64,000 nt of DNA from Streptomyces sp. NRRL B-3428 (GTDB taxonomy: Bacteria; Actinomycetota; Actinomycetes; Streptomycetales; Streptomycetaceae), in assembly GCA_000721375.1 (NCBI GenBank), contig JOGW01000003.1, forward strand, positions 62,001-126,000. Reading direction: 5' to 3'. Shown here one piece after another: positions 56,147 through 64,000 of the stretch. Position 1 is the stretch's first letter; the number at the start of each line of letters is the position of its first letter. A program made the position numbers and the translations under genes. The notes beneath the pieces are model-generated. The model did no database searches, had not been told where the DNA came from, and worked only from the letters and a program-made list of their open reading frames with translations.

Positions 56147-56220
56147 TAGCGGGGACAGGATTTGAACCTGCGACCTCTGGGTTATGAGCCCAGCGAGCTA
56201 CCGAGCTGCTCCACCCCGCG
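56147..56220 (-). tRNA. tRNA-fMet (CAT), copy 1
   Basis: The 74-nt tRNA reads CGCGGGGTGGAGCAGCTCGG at the 5' end and ends CCTGTCCCCGCTA, with no encoded CCA. Anticodon CAT lies in a stem with three G-C pairs (GGG CTCATAA CCC), and position 1-72 is mismatched (C-T), both features of an initiator tRNA. Confidence 0.97.
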
Positions 56221-56354
56221 TCGGTGAACCCAACCTTACGGCAGGGCGACGACCAGCGCAAATCGCTTTACGTGAGCAGCTCAGGGGCGTGCGGGAGCGG
56301 CGCGGGAGGCCTCGGCGAGACCTTCGAAGGGCCGCGCGAGACCTGGGAGAGCCT

Positions 56355-58292
56355 CTATGCGGTGAGCTCCTGCTGCAGCGCCTCGCTCAGCCGCGCCGCC
56401 CGTTCGGAGACCTCTGCGGGACCGTACGAAACCGCCTTCGCGCACCACTTCTGCGCCTCGGAAAGATCGCTACGACGCGCGTAGAGCAGGGCGAGCCGCA
56501 GCGCCGCCCGGCCGTGCCCGGCGTCGGCCGCGCGCTTCCACCAGACGAGCGCCTCGGGCTCGCTGCCCTCGCGCGCGAGCAGCAGACCGAGGTTGAAGGC
56601 GCCGCCCAGGCTGCCGGCTTCGGCGGCCAGCCGGTACCAGCGCGCCGCCTCGACCACGTCGTCGCGGGCCGCGGCGAACGTGCCCACGCGCACCTGCGCC
56701 CGCCGGTGCCCGAGCTCGGCCGCCCGCTCGTACCACTCCTCACACTCGGTCTTGCCGCCCGCCGCCTCACCGAGGACGACGTCCTCGCGGCGGGTGCCCT
56801 GGTCGAGCAGGGCGGCCAGACGGTACGCGGCCTCGGCGCTGCCACCGCCGGCCGCGCAGCGCAGATGCCGCTCGGCGGTCTGCCGGTCGCCCTCGCGCAG
56901 ATGCGCGATACCGACCTGCAGCGCGGCCTCGGTGTGCCCGGCCGCGGCGGCCCGCTCGTACCACTCGAAGGCCACGGGCTCGTCCTCGCGGCCCGCGTAG
57001 AGGATGCCGAGGTTGAAGGCGGCGTCCACGCTGCCGGCCTCGGCCGCCTTGGAGAACCAGGGTTCGGCGCCCGAGGCGTCACCGGCCTGCATGAGCAGTA
57101 CCGCCAGCGCGTTGGCGGCCTCGCGGTGGCCCGCGTAGGCCGCGCGGCGGTACCACTGCTCGGCCTGCCGGCCGCGCTTCTGCTCGGCGCAGAGCAGACC
57201 GAGGTTGTACGCACCGTTCACATCGCCCGCGTCCATGGCGGCGCGGTACCAGCGCTCGGCGGTCTGGGTCTCGCCGCGCTCGGCGTGCAGGGCGCCGAGC
57301 GCGTTGGCCGCGTTGCCGTCCCCGTCCTGGGCGGCTTTCAGCCACCACACCGCCGCGCTGTCCTCGTCGCCGGCGTCGCGCAGGAGGAAGCCGAGCGCGC
57401 AGGCGGCGCGGGCCTCGCCGTCCTTCGCGGACGTGAGATACCAGCGGCCGGCCTCCTTGAGGTCGCCGTGGCGCTCCAGGATCGCGCCGAGCTGCAGCGC
57501 GGCCCGGCGGTGACCGCGCGCGGCGGCCTGCCGGTACCACTGCTCGGCCTCGGCGAGCAGGCTGCCGCCGAGGATGCGGCTGCCGGTGTCGGGCTCGGCG
57601 CCCGCTTCCACGGTCTCCTTCTCGGACGAGGAGCCTGTCTGGTGACCGAAGGAGCCTGTCTGCTGGCCGGGGGAGACCGCCTGCCGGCCGAAGGACCGCG
57701 ACAGCGGAGCCGTACCCGTGAGGGCGCCCCGCGTCTCGGCAGCACGCCGTTCAAGGGCGCGGGCAAGCCGGTAGGCCGCCTCCCGGTGACCCCGCTCGGC
57801 GGCGGCGCGCATCCAGCGCTCGGCGCCCACGTCACTGCGGTGCTCAAGGAGATCGGCGAGCGCGTACGCGCCGAGGGTGTGGCCCTGTTCGGCGGACTGG
57901 CGCAGCCAGTACTCGGCGGCCGGCTCGTCGCCGCGCTCGCGGTGATGGCGGCCGAGGGCGTGCGCGGCAGCGGAGGAACCGGCGACGGCGGCGATCCGCC
58001 ACCATCCTGCGGCCTCGTCCGCGTAACCGCGCTGATGGAGCAGGACACCGAGGTTGTTGGCGGCCGCACGGTCGCCGTCGGCGGTGGCCGTGCGGAGGAA
58101 GGGCTCGGCGCCGTCGAGGTCGCCGCGGCGCAGCAGCAGGGAGCCGAGCATGCTCATCGAGGCGACGTCGCCGAGTTCGGCGCCGTGGCGATGGCGTGCT
58201 TCATCGACGGCCGTGGCCGGATCCTCCCGGTCGGCCGACTGCGTAAGTCGCCCTGTCTCCAACAGAGTTGCCTTATCCCCCATAAGTTCCAT
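56355..58292 (-). CDS. Sel1/TPR-like repeat protein
   Basis: The 645-residue protein is made of about 14 Sel1-type repeats of ~36 residues, each near [AE]WY/WW xxAAxxGxxxAAxxLGxLLxxxG. A linker (about 190-235; SFGRQAVS, SFGHQTGSSSEK) splits the array. No signal or membrane segment is seen, so it is probably a cytoplasmic scaffold. It lies between two copies of the tRNA-fMet gene, all three on the minus strand. Confidence 0.9.
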   Translation of the reverse strand: MELMGDKATLLETGRLTQSADREDPATAVDEARHRHGAELGDVASMSMLGSLLLRRGDLDGAEPFLRTATADGDRAAANNLGVLLHQRGYADEAAGWWRIAAVAGSSAAAHALGRHHRERGDEPAAEYWLRQSAEQGHTLGAYALADLLEHRSDVGAERWMRAAAERGHREAAYRLARALERRAAETRGALTGTAPLSRSFGRQAVSPGQQTGSFGHQTGSSSEKETVEAGAEPDTGSRILGGSLLAEAEQWYRQAAARGHRRAALQLGAILERHGDLKEAGRWYLTSAKDGEARAACALGFLLRDAGDEDSAAVWWLKAAQDGDGNAANALGALHAERGETQTAERWYRAAMDAGDVNGAYNLGLLCAEQKRGRQAEQWYRRAAYAGHREAANALAVLLMQAGDASGAEPWFSKAAEAGSVDAAFNLGILYAGREDEPVAFEWYERAAAAGHTEAALQVGIAHLREGDRQTAERHLRCAAGGGSAEAAYRLAALLDQGTRREDVVLGEAAGGKTECEEWYERAAELGHRRAQVRVGTFAAARDDVVEAARWYRLAAEAGSLGGAFNLGLLLAREGSEPEALVWWKRAADAGHGRAALRLALLYARRSDLSEAQKWCAKAVSYGPAEVSERAARLSEALQQELTA

Positions 58293-58529
58293 CGTCGCAC
58301 CACCTGCAACCCGGGTACACCTGGTATACCCCGACCCTTGAGGTCACTTCAGCGTTTTGTCGACATGCCCACAGGGAGACAAGTCAAACACGGATCCGCC
58401 AACTCCGCCCCGCTCGGCGCAGTTGTCACATCCACGTAGTCAACTGCCTTGTTGTTCAAGGGACATGAGTACGAGAACTCATCTTCGAAGGAGACCTCTG
58501 CGGCCGGGACCACCCTGCCCCCGGACATG

Positions 58530-58566
58530 ACTGAGGCCCGGATCTCCATGAGATCCGGGCCTCAGT
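58530..58566 (-). terminator. Terminator of tRNA-fMet (2)
   Basis: A perfect 17-bp stem, ACTGAGGCCCGGATCTC with its complement, almost the same as the one at 56104-56140 (same core, two bases changed in the outer part). Confidence 0.9.
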
Positions 58567-58573
58567 CGTTCAG

Positions 58574-58647
58574 TAGCGGGGACAGGATTTGAACCTGCGA
58601 CCTCTGGGTTATGAGCCCAGCGAGCTACCGAGCTGCTCCACCCCGCG
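58574..58647 (-). tRNA. tRNA-fMet (CAT), copy 2
   Basis: Same 74-nt sequence as copy 1, with the same initiator features (C1-T72 mismatch, three G-C pairs next to the CAT anticodon). Confidence 0.97.
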
Positions 58648-58695
58648 CCGTTGTGTCCAAACCGTACCACGGCGCGGGAGGGGCCTTTTACCTGC

Positions 58696-61635
58696 TCACT
58701 CGTCCTTGCGGGCCTTGTCCTCGGACTTCTTCTCGGCCTCGATGGCCCGCTTCACGGCGTCCTCGGCCTTCTGCATCGCCTCGTCGTAGCCCGAGAGGTC
58801 ACCGGCCTTCAGAGCCTTGTCCGCTTCGTCGAAGGCCTTCTGCGCCTCGTCCAGCGCCTCCTTGACCGTCGGGTCGCTGGAGGGCGGCGGTGTCGGCTTC
58901 TCCGGGTCCTCGGGCGGCTCGCCGGTCTCCGCGCCTTGCGCACCGAAGACCGCGTCGAAGCTCTCGGCCAAGGTGTCCTTGAAGACAGGATCCCGGGCAC
59001 CCGTGTACGAGACGCCGACCTTCTTCAGAAGCGGGTAGTTGGCGTTACCGCCCTTGACGTAGACGGGCTCGACATACAGGAAGCCCTCGTCCAGCGGGAT
59101 CGTCAGCAGATTTCCGTAGACGATGTCCGAGTCCGTGCCCCTGAGGTCGCGGACGAACGTAGCGACCTCGTTGTTGCCGTTGAGCTCGGACTGGACCTGC
59201 TGGGGTCCTGGCACTTCCGATTTGACGTTCAGGACTCTTATGGTCCCGTACTCGCTGCTGTTGGCATCGGCGTCGACCGCCATGAACGCCTGCAGATTCG
59301 GCCGGCCGTTGGGTGTGAACGTGGTCGTCAGCGAGAACTTCTGGTCCTGGTCGGCCGGCGTCTTGCCCTTCTCCGGCATCTTCAGGCTCAGGTAGTACGG
59401 CGGGACCGCGTTCTTCTCCTTGTTGGTCGGGTCGTCCGGCACCTGCCAGACGTCCGAACCGCTGTAGAACTGGCGCGCGTCCTCGACGTGGTACCGGGTC
59501 AGCAGCTCGCGCTGGACCTTGAACAGGTCCTGCGGGTAGCGCAGGTGCTCCTTGAGCTGGGCCGAGATCTCGCTCTTCTTCTCGACCGTGCCGGGGAACG
59601 CCTTCATCCACGTCTTCAGGACCGGGTCGTTCTCGTCCCACTCGTAGAGCTTGACCGAGCCGTCGTACGCGTCGACGGTGGCCTTCACCGAGTTGCGGAT
59701 GTAGTTGACCTGGTTCTGCTGGGCCACCACCGCACGCTGGTTGTTGGCCGCCGTCAGCGAGTCGGCCGTGGTGTCGCCGAGCGTGGTGCGCGAGGCGTAC
59801 GGATAGCCGTTCGTCGTCGTGTACGCGTCGACGATCCACTGGATCTTGCCGTTGATCACGGCCGGGTAGGCGTCACCGTCGATGGTCAGCCACGGGGCGA
59901 CCGCCTCGACGCGCTCCTTGGGCGTGCGGTTGTAGAGGATCTTCGAACCCTCGCCGATCGCGCCCGAGTACATGATCTGCGGCTCGCTGAACGCGACAGC
60001 GTAGGCAGCCCTGTTGATCGGGTTGGAGAGGTCGACGCCGCTGTCACCCTTGTAGCTGGTGGTCTGCTCGCCGTCCTTCTCGTAGTCGAGCTCCTTCTGG
60101 GGCCCGCCGACGATCGAGTACTGCTCGGTCTTCTCGCCGTAGTAGATCCGCTGCTCGTAGTTGTCGGGCAGCATGCCGGTGGTCGGCAGACCCTTCTCCG
60201 TGAACTCGGGGGAACCCGCCGGGTCCGCCTTCGGGTCCGTGCCCGTGCCCTTGGCCGTGATCGCGCCATAGCCATGGGTGTACGTGAAGTGGTCGTTGAT
60301 CCAGTTCCGCTTCGGGATGCCGTCGAGGTCGAGCTCGCGCAGACCGATGACGGTGTCCTGCTCCTTGCCCGAGGCGTCCTTGTAGCGGTCGACGTCGAGC
60401 GTGGTCGGGAACTGGTAGTACTTGCGCAGCCGCTGCAGCGTGTCGAAGGTCGGGCCCACGACATTGGGGTCGATCAGGCGGTAACTGGCCTGTGCGTCGG
60501 CCTGCTTGCGCTGCTCGGTCTTCGCGGCGTCCGAGCTCCCGGTCGCACCCTTGCCGGAGTAGTCCTGGATCTGGACACCGTCGATGTCGTACGCCTTGCG
60601 CGTGGCCTCGATGTTCTTCTCGATGTACTCCTGCTCCTTGGCCTGCTCGTTCGGCTCGACCTGGAACTTCTGCACGATGGCCGGGTACAGGCCGCCGATC
60701 AGGATCGCCGAGAGCACCATCAGACCGAAGCCGATGACGGGCAGCTGCCAGGTGCGGCGCCACAGCGTCGCGAAGAACAGGACGGCGCAGATGGCCGCGA
60801 TGCAGAACAGGATGGTCTTCGCCGGCAGATACGCGTTGGCGTCCACGTAGCGCAGACCCGTCCAGTTGCCCGTGGCCTTGAAGTCACTGGACTTGACCGC
60901 GAGTCCGTACCGGTCGAGCCAGTACGCGACGGCCTTGAGCGCCACGAACAGGCCGAGCAGCACGGAGAGATGACCGGTCGCGGCCGAGGTGGCGCGGGCG
61001 CCGCCGGTGACCCGGAGGCCGCCGTACAGGTAGTGCGTCAGCGCGGCGGAGATCAGCGAGAGCACGGCGGCCGCGAAGCCGAAGCCGAGCAGGAACCGGT
61101 ACCAGGGCAGGTCGAAGGCGTAGAACGCCACGTCCATGCCGAACTGCGGGTCCTTCTGGTTGAAGGGCACCCCGTTCACCCACATCAGCCACGTACGCCA
61201 CTGGCCCGAGGCGGACGCACCGGCGATCAGGCCCACCAGGGCCGTGATCGCGAGCAGGATCCACTTCTTGTACGGGGCGATGCCCATGCGGTAGCGGTCG
61301 AGGCTCTGCTGCTCCAGCGACATCGCGCTCAGCGGCGGGCGCAAACGGTGCGCCAGCCAGATGTTGAAGCCGACGGCCGCTGCCATGAGCAGACCGAAGA
61401 CGGCGAACAGCCCGATCTTGGTCCACAGCGTGGTGGTGAAGACGGAGGAGTAGTGAACCGAGCGGTACCAGAGCCAGTCCGTCCAGAACCCCGCGAACAT
61501 GACGAAGAGCATGGCCAGTACGGCCAGGACGCCCAGCGTCATCAACAGGGTGCGGACACGCCGGGACGGTCGGCCCACTCTGATCCGTGGCCCCGAAGGG
61601 GGGCCTGAGCCGCGGTCCGGCATCTGGAAAGCCAA
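58696..61635 (-). CDS. UPF0182 family large membrane protein
   Basis: The 979-residue protein has seven membrane spans in the first ~330 residues (starting [21 protein letters not shown]), then a large extracellular part ([32 protein letters not shown]) and an acidic C-terminal coil ([18 protein letters not shown]). The function is unknown. The start is the TTG at 61635, as GAGGTG lies 6 nt upstream; ATG 61623 is the alternative. It lies just downstream of tRNA copy 2 on the same strand map. Confidence 0.92.
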   Translation of the reverse strand: MAFQMPDRGSGPPSGPRIRVGRPSRRVRTLLMTLGVLAVLAMLFVMFAGFWTDWLWYRSVHYSSVFTTTLWTKIGLFAVFGLLMAAAVGFNIWLAHRLRPPLSAMSLEQQSLDRYRMGIAPYKKWILLAITALVGLIAGASASGQWRTWLMWVNGVPFNQKDPQFGMDVAFYAFDLPWYRFLLGFGFAAAVLSLISAALTHYLYGGLRVTGGARATSAATGHLSVLLGLFVALKAVAYWLDRYGLAVKSSDFKATGNWTGLRYVDANAYLPAKTILFCIAAICAVLFFATLWRRTWQLPVIGFGLMVLSAILIGGLYPAIVQKFQVEPNEQAKEQEYIEKNIEATRKAYDIDGVQIQDYSGKGATGSSDAAKTEQRKQADAQASYRLIDPNVVGPTFDTLQRLRKYYQFPTTLDVDRYKDASGKEQDTVIGLRELDLDGIPKRNWINDHFTYTHGYGAITAKGTGTDPKADPAGSPEFTEKGLPTTGMLPDNYEQRIYYGEKTEQYSIVGGPQKELDYEKDGEQTTSYKGDSGVDLSNPINRAAYAVAFSEPQIMYSGAIGEGSKILYNRTPKERVEAVAPWLTIDGDAYPAVINGKIQWIVDAYTTTNGYPYASRTTLGDTTADSLTAANNQRAVVAQQNQVNYIRNSVKATVDAYDGSVKLYEWDENDPVLKTWMKAFPGTVEKKSEISAQLKEHLRYPQDLFKVQRELLTRYHVEDARQFYSGSDVWQVPDDPTNKEKNAVPPYYLSLKMPEKGKTPADQDQKFSLTTTFTPNGRPNLQAFMAVDADANSSEYGTIRVLNVKSEVPGPQQVQSELNGNNEVATFVRDLRGTDSDIVYGNLLTIPLDEGFLYVEPVYVKGGNANYPLLKKVGVSYTGARDPVFKDTLAESFDAVFGAQGAETGEPPEDPEKPTPPPSSDPTVKEALDEAQKAFDEADKALKAGDLSGYDEAMQKAEDAVKRAIEAEKKSEDKARKDE

Positions 61636-61822
61636 GGTGCGCACCTCGAAGTTCGGCGGTCGGTGTGGGCTCCGCGATCGTAGAGCCCACTCGTGCAACT
61701 TACTGAAGCTTTACTCAGTTCCCGGACGAGAGAGGGCGTTTCCGATCCGTGATCTGGCTCCACCACCACCTCGGAGTGGCCGAGTTCTCGTTCCGGGGTC
61801 TGAACCAGGCAGGATATGGCGC

Positions 61823-62377
61823 ATGTCGAATGTTTCTCCCTCCGGCCCCCCGATGGCCGCGAGCCCGCTGACCCGTGCCGTACTCGAGATCGATGAGTAC
61901 GTCGGCGGTCTCGGCTGGGATCAGCCCGCCCGTCTGTTCGCCCTGGTGGACACCGCCAAGCTGCGCGCGCAGGAACCGGGTCTGGCCGGCCGGCTCGGTC
62001 TGACCGGGGAGGAGGCGGCCGCGGCCCTGACCCCCATCGAGCAGGACGAACTGCCCGCGGGCACCCCGCTCGACGAGTTCCTCGGCACCATCGCGTGGCC
62101 GGACGCGGTGGCCGGCTGTGCGCTCACCATCGAGCGTCTGATGCTGCCGCCGACGGCGGAGGCCTCGGTTCCGGACGGTCTGAACGAGAAGCAGTTGGCC
62201 AAGTGGGTCGGCAGGCACCCGGACCGTCAGGAGGTGCGGATGACCGTGGCGGTGCTGCGGGGCGGCAAGCGCGAGTCGGCGATCAGGCTGCGCGAGAAGG
62301 ACTCCCCGACGGATGTGCTGACCGGCTCGGACCTGGTGCCGGGTCTCGCGGAGGCACTGGCGGCGACGTTCGCCTAG
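61823..62377 (+). CDS. PPA1309-like conserved protein
   Basis: The 184-residue protein (VLEIDEYVGGLGWDQPARLFALVDTAKL..., WPDAVAGCALTIERLMLP, VAVLRGGKRESAIRLRE) fits the actinobacterial PPA1309 family of unknown function. CAGGAT lies 7 nt before ATG 61823, leaving both a leaderless start and a weak AGGA ribosome site possible. It is divergent from UPF0182. Confidence 0.85.
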   Translation: MSNVSPSGPPMAASPLTRAVLEIDEYVGGLGWDQPARLFALVDTAKLRAQEPGLAGRLGLTGEEAAAALTPIEQDELPAGTPLDEFLGTIAWPDAVAGCALTIERLMLPPTAEASVPDGLNEKQLAKWVGRHPDRQEVRMTVAVLRGGKRESAIRLREKDSPTDVLTGSDLVPGLAEALAATFA

Positions 62378-62401
62378 AGCTCTTTCGACAAGAGCTTCCT
62401 T

Positions 62402-62490
62402 GCGTCGATACGAGGAGGGGGCGCCGCATCGGATGCGGCGCCCCCTCCTCGTAGCTCCTCGTAATTCCTCGCAATTCCTCGTATCGACGC
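62402..62490. terminator. Complex terminator with nested inverted and 10-bp tandem repeats
   Basis: A long stem, TACGAGGAGGGGGCGCCGCA with its complement (62409-62453), is followed by three more copies of a 10-bp unit like CCTCCTCGTA (62444-62483). The last, with flanks, makes a 15-bp outer stem: GCGTCGATACGAGGA (62402-62416) with 62476-62490. It separates convergent genes. Confidence 0.85.
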
Positions 62491-62506
62491 TTGACGATCC
62501 GCTCCC

Positions 62507-63595
62507 CTACTTCACGGAGCAGGACGGCAGCTCCGAGGTCTTGCCCGCGCGGATCTTGTTCAGGGAGTCCATCGCGTCGTCGATGGTCTTCACCCTGACG
62601 AGGGTGAGGCCGTCGGGGATGTCCTTGGCGGCCGAGGCGCAGTTGTCCTCGGGGGTGAGGAAGTACTCCGCGCCCTTGCTGCGGGCGCCGACGGTCTTCA
62701 TCTCGATGCCGCCGATCGGACCGACCTTGCCGTCGTCGTCGATGGTGCCGGTGCCCGCGACGAACTTGCCGCCCGTGAGGTCCTCGGGGGTCAGCTTGTC
62801 GACGATGCCGAGCGCGAACATCAGACCGGCGCTGGGGCCGCCCACGTCGGCGAGCTTGATGTCGATGGTGAACGGGAAGATGTGGTCGGGCCCGGCGTGG
62901 ATGCCGACGACCGCCCGGCCGTCCTCGGGTGCCTTCTCGGTGGTGACGACGACCTTCTCGGTGCCCGTGGCCTCCTTGCGGGCCTTCTCGGCCGCGGCGG
63001 CCTCCTTGGCGGGGATGATCGTGAAGACCACGTCCTCGCCGGGCTTGTGCTTGGTCACGAGCTTGGCCACGTCGTCGGGCTGCTCGACCGCGGTGCCGTC
63101 CACTTCCTTGATGACATCGCCGGCGTGCAGCTTGCCCTCGGAGGGGCTGTCCTTCACGACGCTGGCGACCACGACGCGGGTCTCGAAGGGGATGTCCAGC
63201 TCCGTGAGCGCCGCGGCCTTGGCGCTCTCCTGGGACTGGCTGAACTCCTCTGCGTTCTCCTGCGTCGACTCCTCCTCCGTCTTGCCGTCGGGGTAGAGGG
63301 TGTCGTGCGGGACGACGAGGTTGTCGTGGGAGATCCAGCCGTAGACGGCCTCGAAGAGGTTCATCTTGTAGTCGGCGCTGGTGACGCGGACCGTCGTCAT
63401 GTTGAGGTTGCCGGTCGTCGGGTACGTCTTGTGGCCCGAGATCTGCAGCACCGGCTCGCCGTCGAGGTCGCCGAGGGTGTTCACCGTCGGGCCCGGGGAC
63501 ATCTCCGAGTACGGGACTTTGATCAGCACACCCGCGCAGAGCAGCGCGATCAGCATCAAGGTGGAGGCGAGCATGGTCGCGGTGCGGCGAGGCAT
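62507..63595 (-). CDS. YlbL-type membrane-anchored PDZ/Lon (S16) protease
   Basis: The 362-residue protein has an N-terminal membrane anchor (TLMLIALLCAGVLI), a PDZ domain (about 130-195; DSPSEGKLHAGDVIKEVDG) and a Lon-type proteolytic domain with Ser in GGPSAGLMFALG and Lys in GPIGGIEMKTVGAR. The Ser-Lys dyad is intact. The substrate is unknown. ATG 63595 has TACTGT 6 nt upstream and no ribosome site, so it is probably leaderless. Confidence 0.93.
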   Translation of the reverse strand: MPRRTATMLASTLMLIALLCAGVLIKVPYSEMSPGPTVNTLGDLDGEPVLQISGHKTYPTTGNLNMTTVRVTSADYKMNLFEAVYGWISHDNLVVPHDTLYPDGKTEEESTQENAEEFSQSQESAKAAALTELDIPFETRVVVASVVKDSPSEGKLHAGDVIKEVDGTAVEQPDDVAKLVTKHKPGEDVVFTIIPAKEAAAAEKARKEATGTEKVVVTTEKAPEDGRAVVGIHAGPDHIFPFTIDIKLADVGGPSAGLMFALGIVDKLTPEDLTGGKFVAGTGTIDDDGKVGPIGGIEMKTVGARSKGAEYFLTPEDNCASAAKDIPDGLTLVRVKTIDDAMDSLNKIRAGKTSELPSCSVK

Positions 63596-63693
63596 GGAAC
63601 GACAGTACGGGACGCGCCTGTCAGTGCACCCCTGGGGCCGGTCCGTCCGTGGTCTCGCGCGGTGCCGGCCGGTACCGGCGGCTCGCTTGGACG

Positions 63694-63885
63694 TCAGGCG
63701 GCGTCCGTCCCCGGGTCCGTCTTGGCGGCGCTGTTCTCCATCGCATTACGGAACTTCGCGTATCCGGCGAGCTCCGTGACATCGCCCGTACGTCCGGACT
63801 TACGGGCGCGTGTGGCCCAACTGCCCCAGAGGGCCGCCCCGATCGCGGCGAAAAGCGGAATCAGCAGCCATGCGAGCGACCCCAT
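63694..63885 (-). CDS. Small membrane protein, hypothetical
   Basis: The 63-residue protein has one membrane segment (LAWLLIPLFAAIGAALWGSW) and a charged tail (TRARKSGRTGDVTELAGYAKF...). It is upstream of the YlbL-type gene on the same strand, 98 nt away. The function is unknown. Confidence 0.72.
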   Translation of the reverse strand: MGSLAWLLIPLFAAIGAALWGSWATRARKSGRTGDVTELAGYAKFRNAMENSAAKTDPGTDAA

Positions 63886-64000
63886 GCCGACCTCCCGACC
63901 CCAACTGACCGATCACTACTGAGTGATCAGCAGATTAGCCATCCGTACGGATAACGCTCACGGCAGGGGTTGGGTTACGCAACCGGAGGGACTTGAGTGG

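Noticed and set aside
58465..58530. Short ATG frame (about 21 codons, Arg-rich) near tRNA copy 2
   Set aside because: It has only a weak GGGAC upstream, ends in the tRNA terminator and no regulated gene follows; probably chance.
58651..61608. 985-codon open frame antisense to the UPF0182 gene, and a similar 792-codon one at 3738-6116
   Set aside because: Both are shadows of high-GC coding on the other strand; their composition is Val/Leu/Gly/Arg-rich with no domain.

Overview
This window looks like a stretch of a Streptomyces chromosome core. The DNA is very GC-rich with strong third-position GC bias. The gene set is typical of the genus: wblE, a sigB-type stress sigma factor with its anti-sigma factor, the DasR/DasABC chitosugar regulon, the sigR-rsrA thiol-stress switch, and a B12-riboswitch-controlled class Ia nrdAB. 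From memory the order matches the S. coelicolor region around SCO5200-SCO5245 read backwards. I see no insertion sequence, prophage, CRISPR array, biosynthetic cluster or rRNA.

Layout. 1-11.2 kb: a 5'-truncated two-component kinase and its regulator, an AAC(3)-like acetyltransferase, an ATP-grasp protein, a beta-lactamase-fold hydrolase, an ECF42-like sigma factor with its DGPF partner, small conserved proteins, a peptidoglycan amidase, a PLP desulfhydrase-like enzyme and a Na+/H+ antiporter. 11.2-17 kb: stress and development, with anti-sigma factor/sigH, diacylglycerol kinase, wblE and a PdtaS-like kinase. 17-20 kb: a divergent TetR/SDR pair and a SIS-domain protein. 20-27 kb: nagB, dasD, dasC, dasB, dasA and dasR with DasR-type operators (dre). 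27-32 kb: two tandem cstA-ybdD units, each with a strong inverted repeat at the ribosome binding site. 32-37 kb: a DUF6461-like gene with a decayed copy, then nrdAB behind a cobalamin riboswitch and paired NrdR boxes. 37-45 kb: GNAT, a GlxA-type regulator, peptide deformylase, a TPR protein, two HD-domain membrane proteins and sigR-rsrA. 45-53 kb: hydrolase, M50 protease, SRAP protein, aroA, rsgA, an SMR transporter, TetR, hisN-like phosphatase, CBS protein and a Fur-family repressor. 53-64 kb: a NitT/TauT-type ABC transporter, two initiator tRNA genes flanking a Sel1-repeat gene, a UPF0182 membrane protein, a PPA1309-like protein and a YlbL-type PDZ/Lon protease.

How the genes work together. 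Several control circuits are complete within the window. DasR probably controls dasA and nagB through the dre sites, linking chitosugar import (DasABC), intracellular trimming (DasD) and entry into glycolysis (NagB). SigR reads its own promoter and is held by the zinc-thiol protein RsrA translated from the overlapping frame. The sigH operon has a sigma-B-type promoter and a near-perfect BldD box. nrdAB is under both B12 and NrdR control.

The most unusual features are the paired ribosome-binding-site inverted repeats of the two cstA paralogues, a recurring pattern of short tandem duplications spanning stop codons, at least eleven starts with a -10-like hexamer 6-7 nt upstream and no Shine-Dalgarno sequence (leaderless candidates), a duplicated tRNA-fMet/terminator cassette around the Sel1 gene, and an orphan dre-like site beside the TetR gene.
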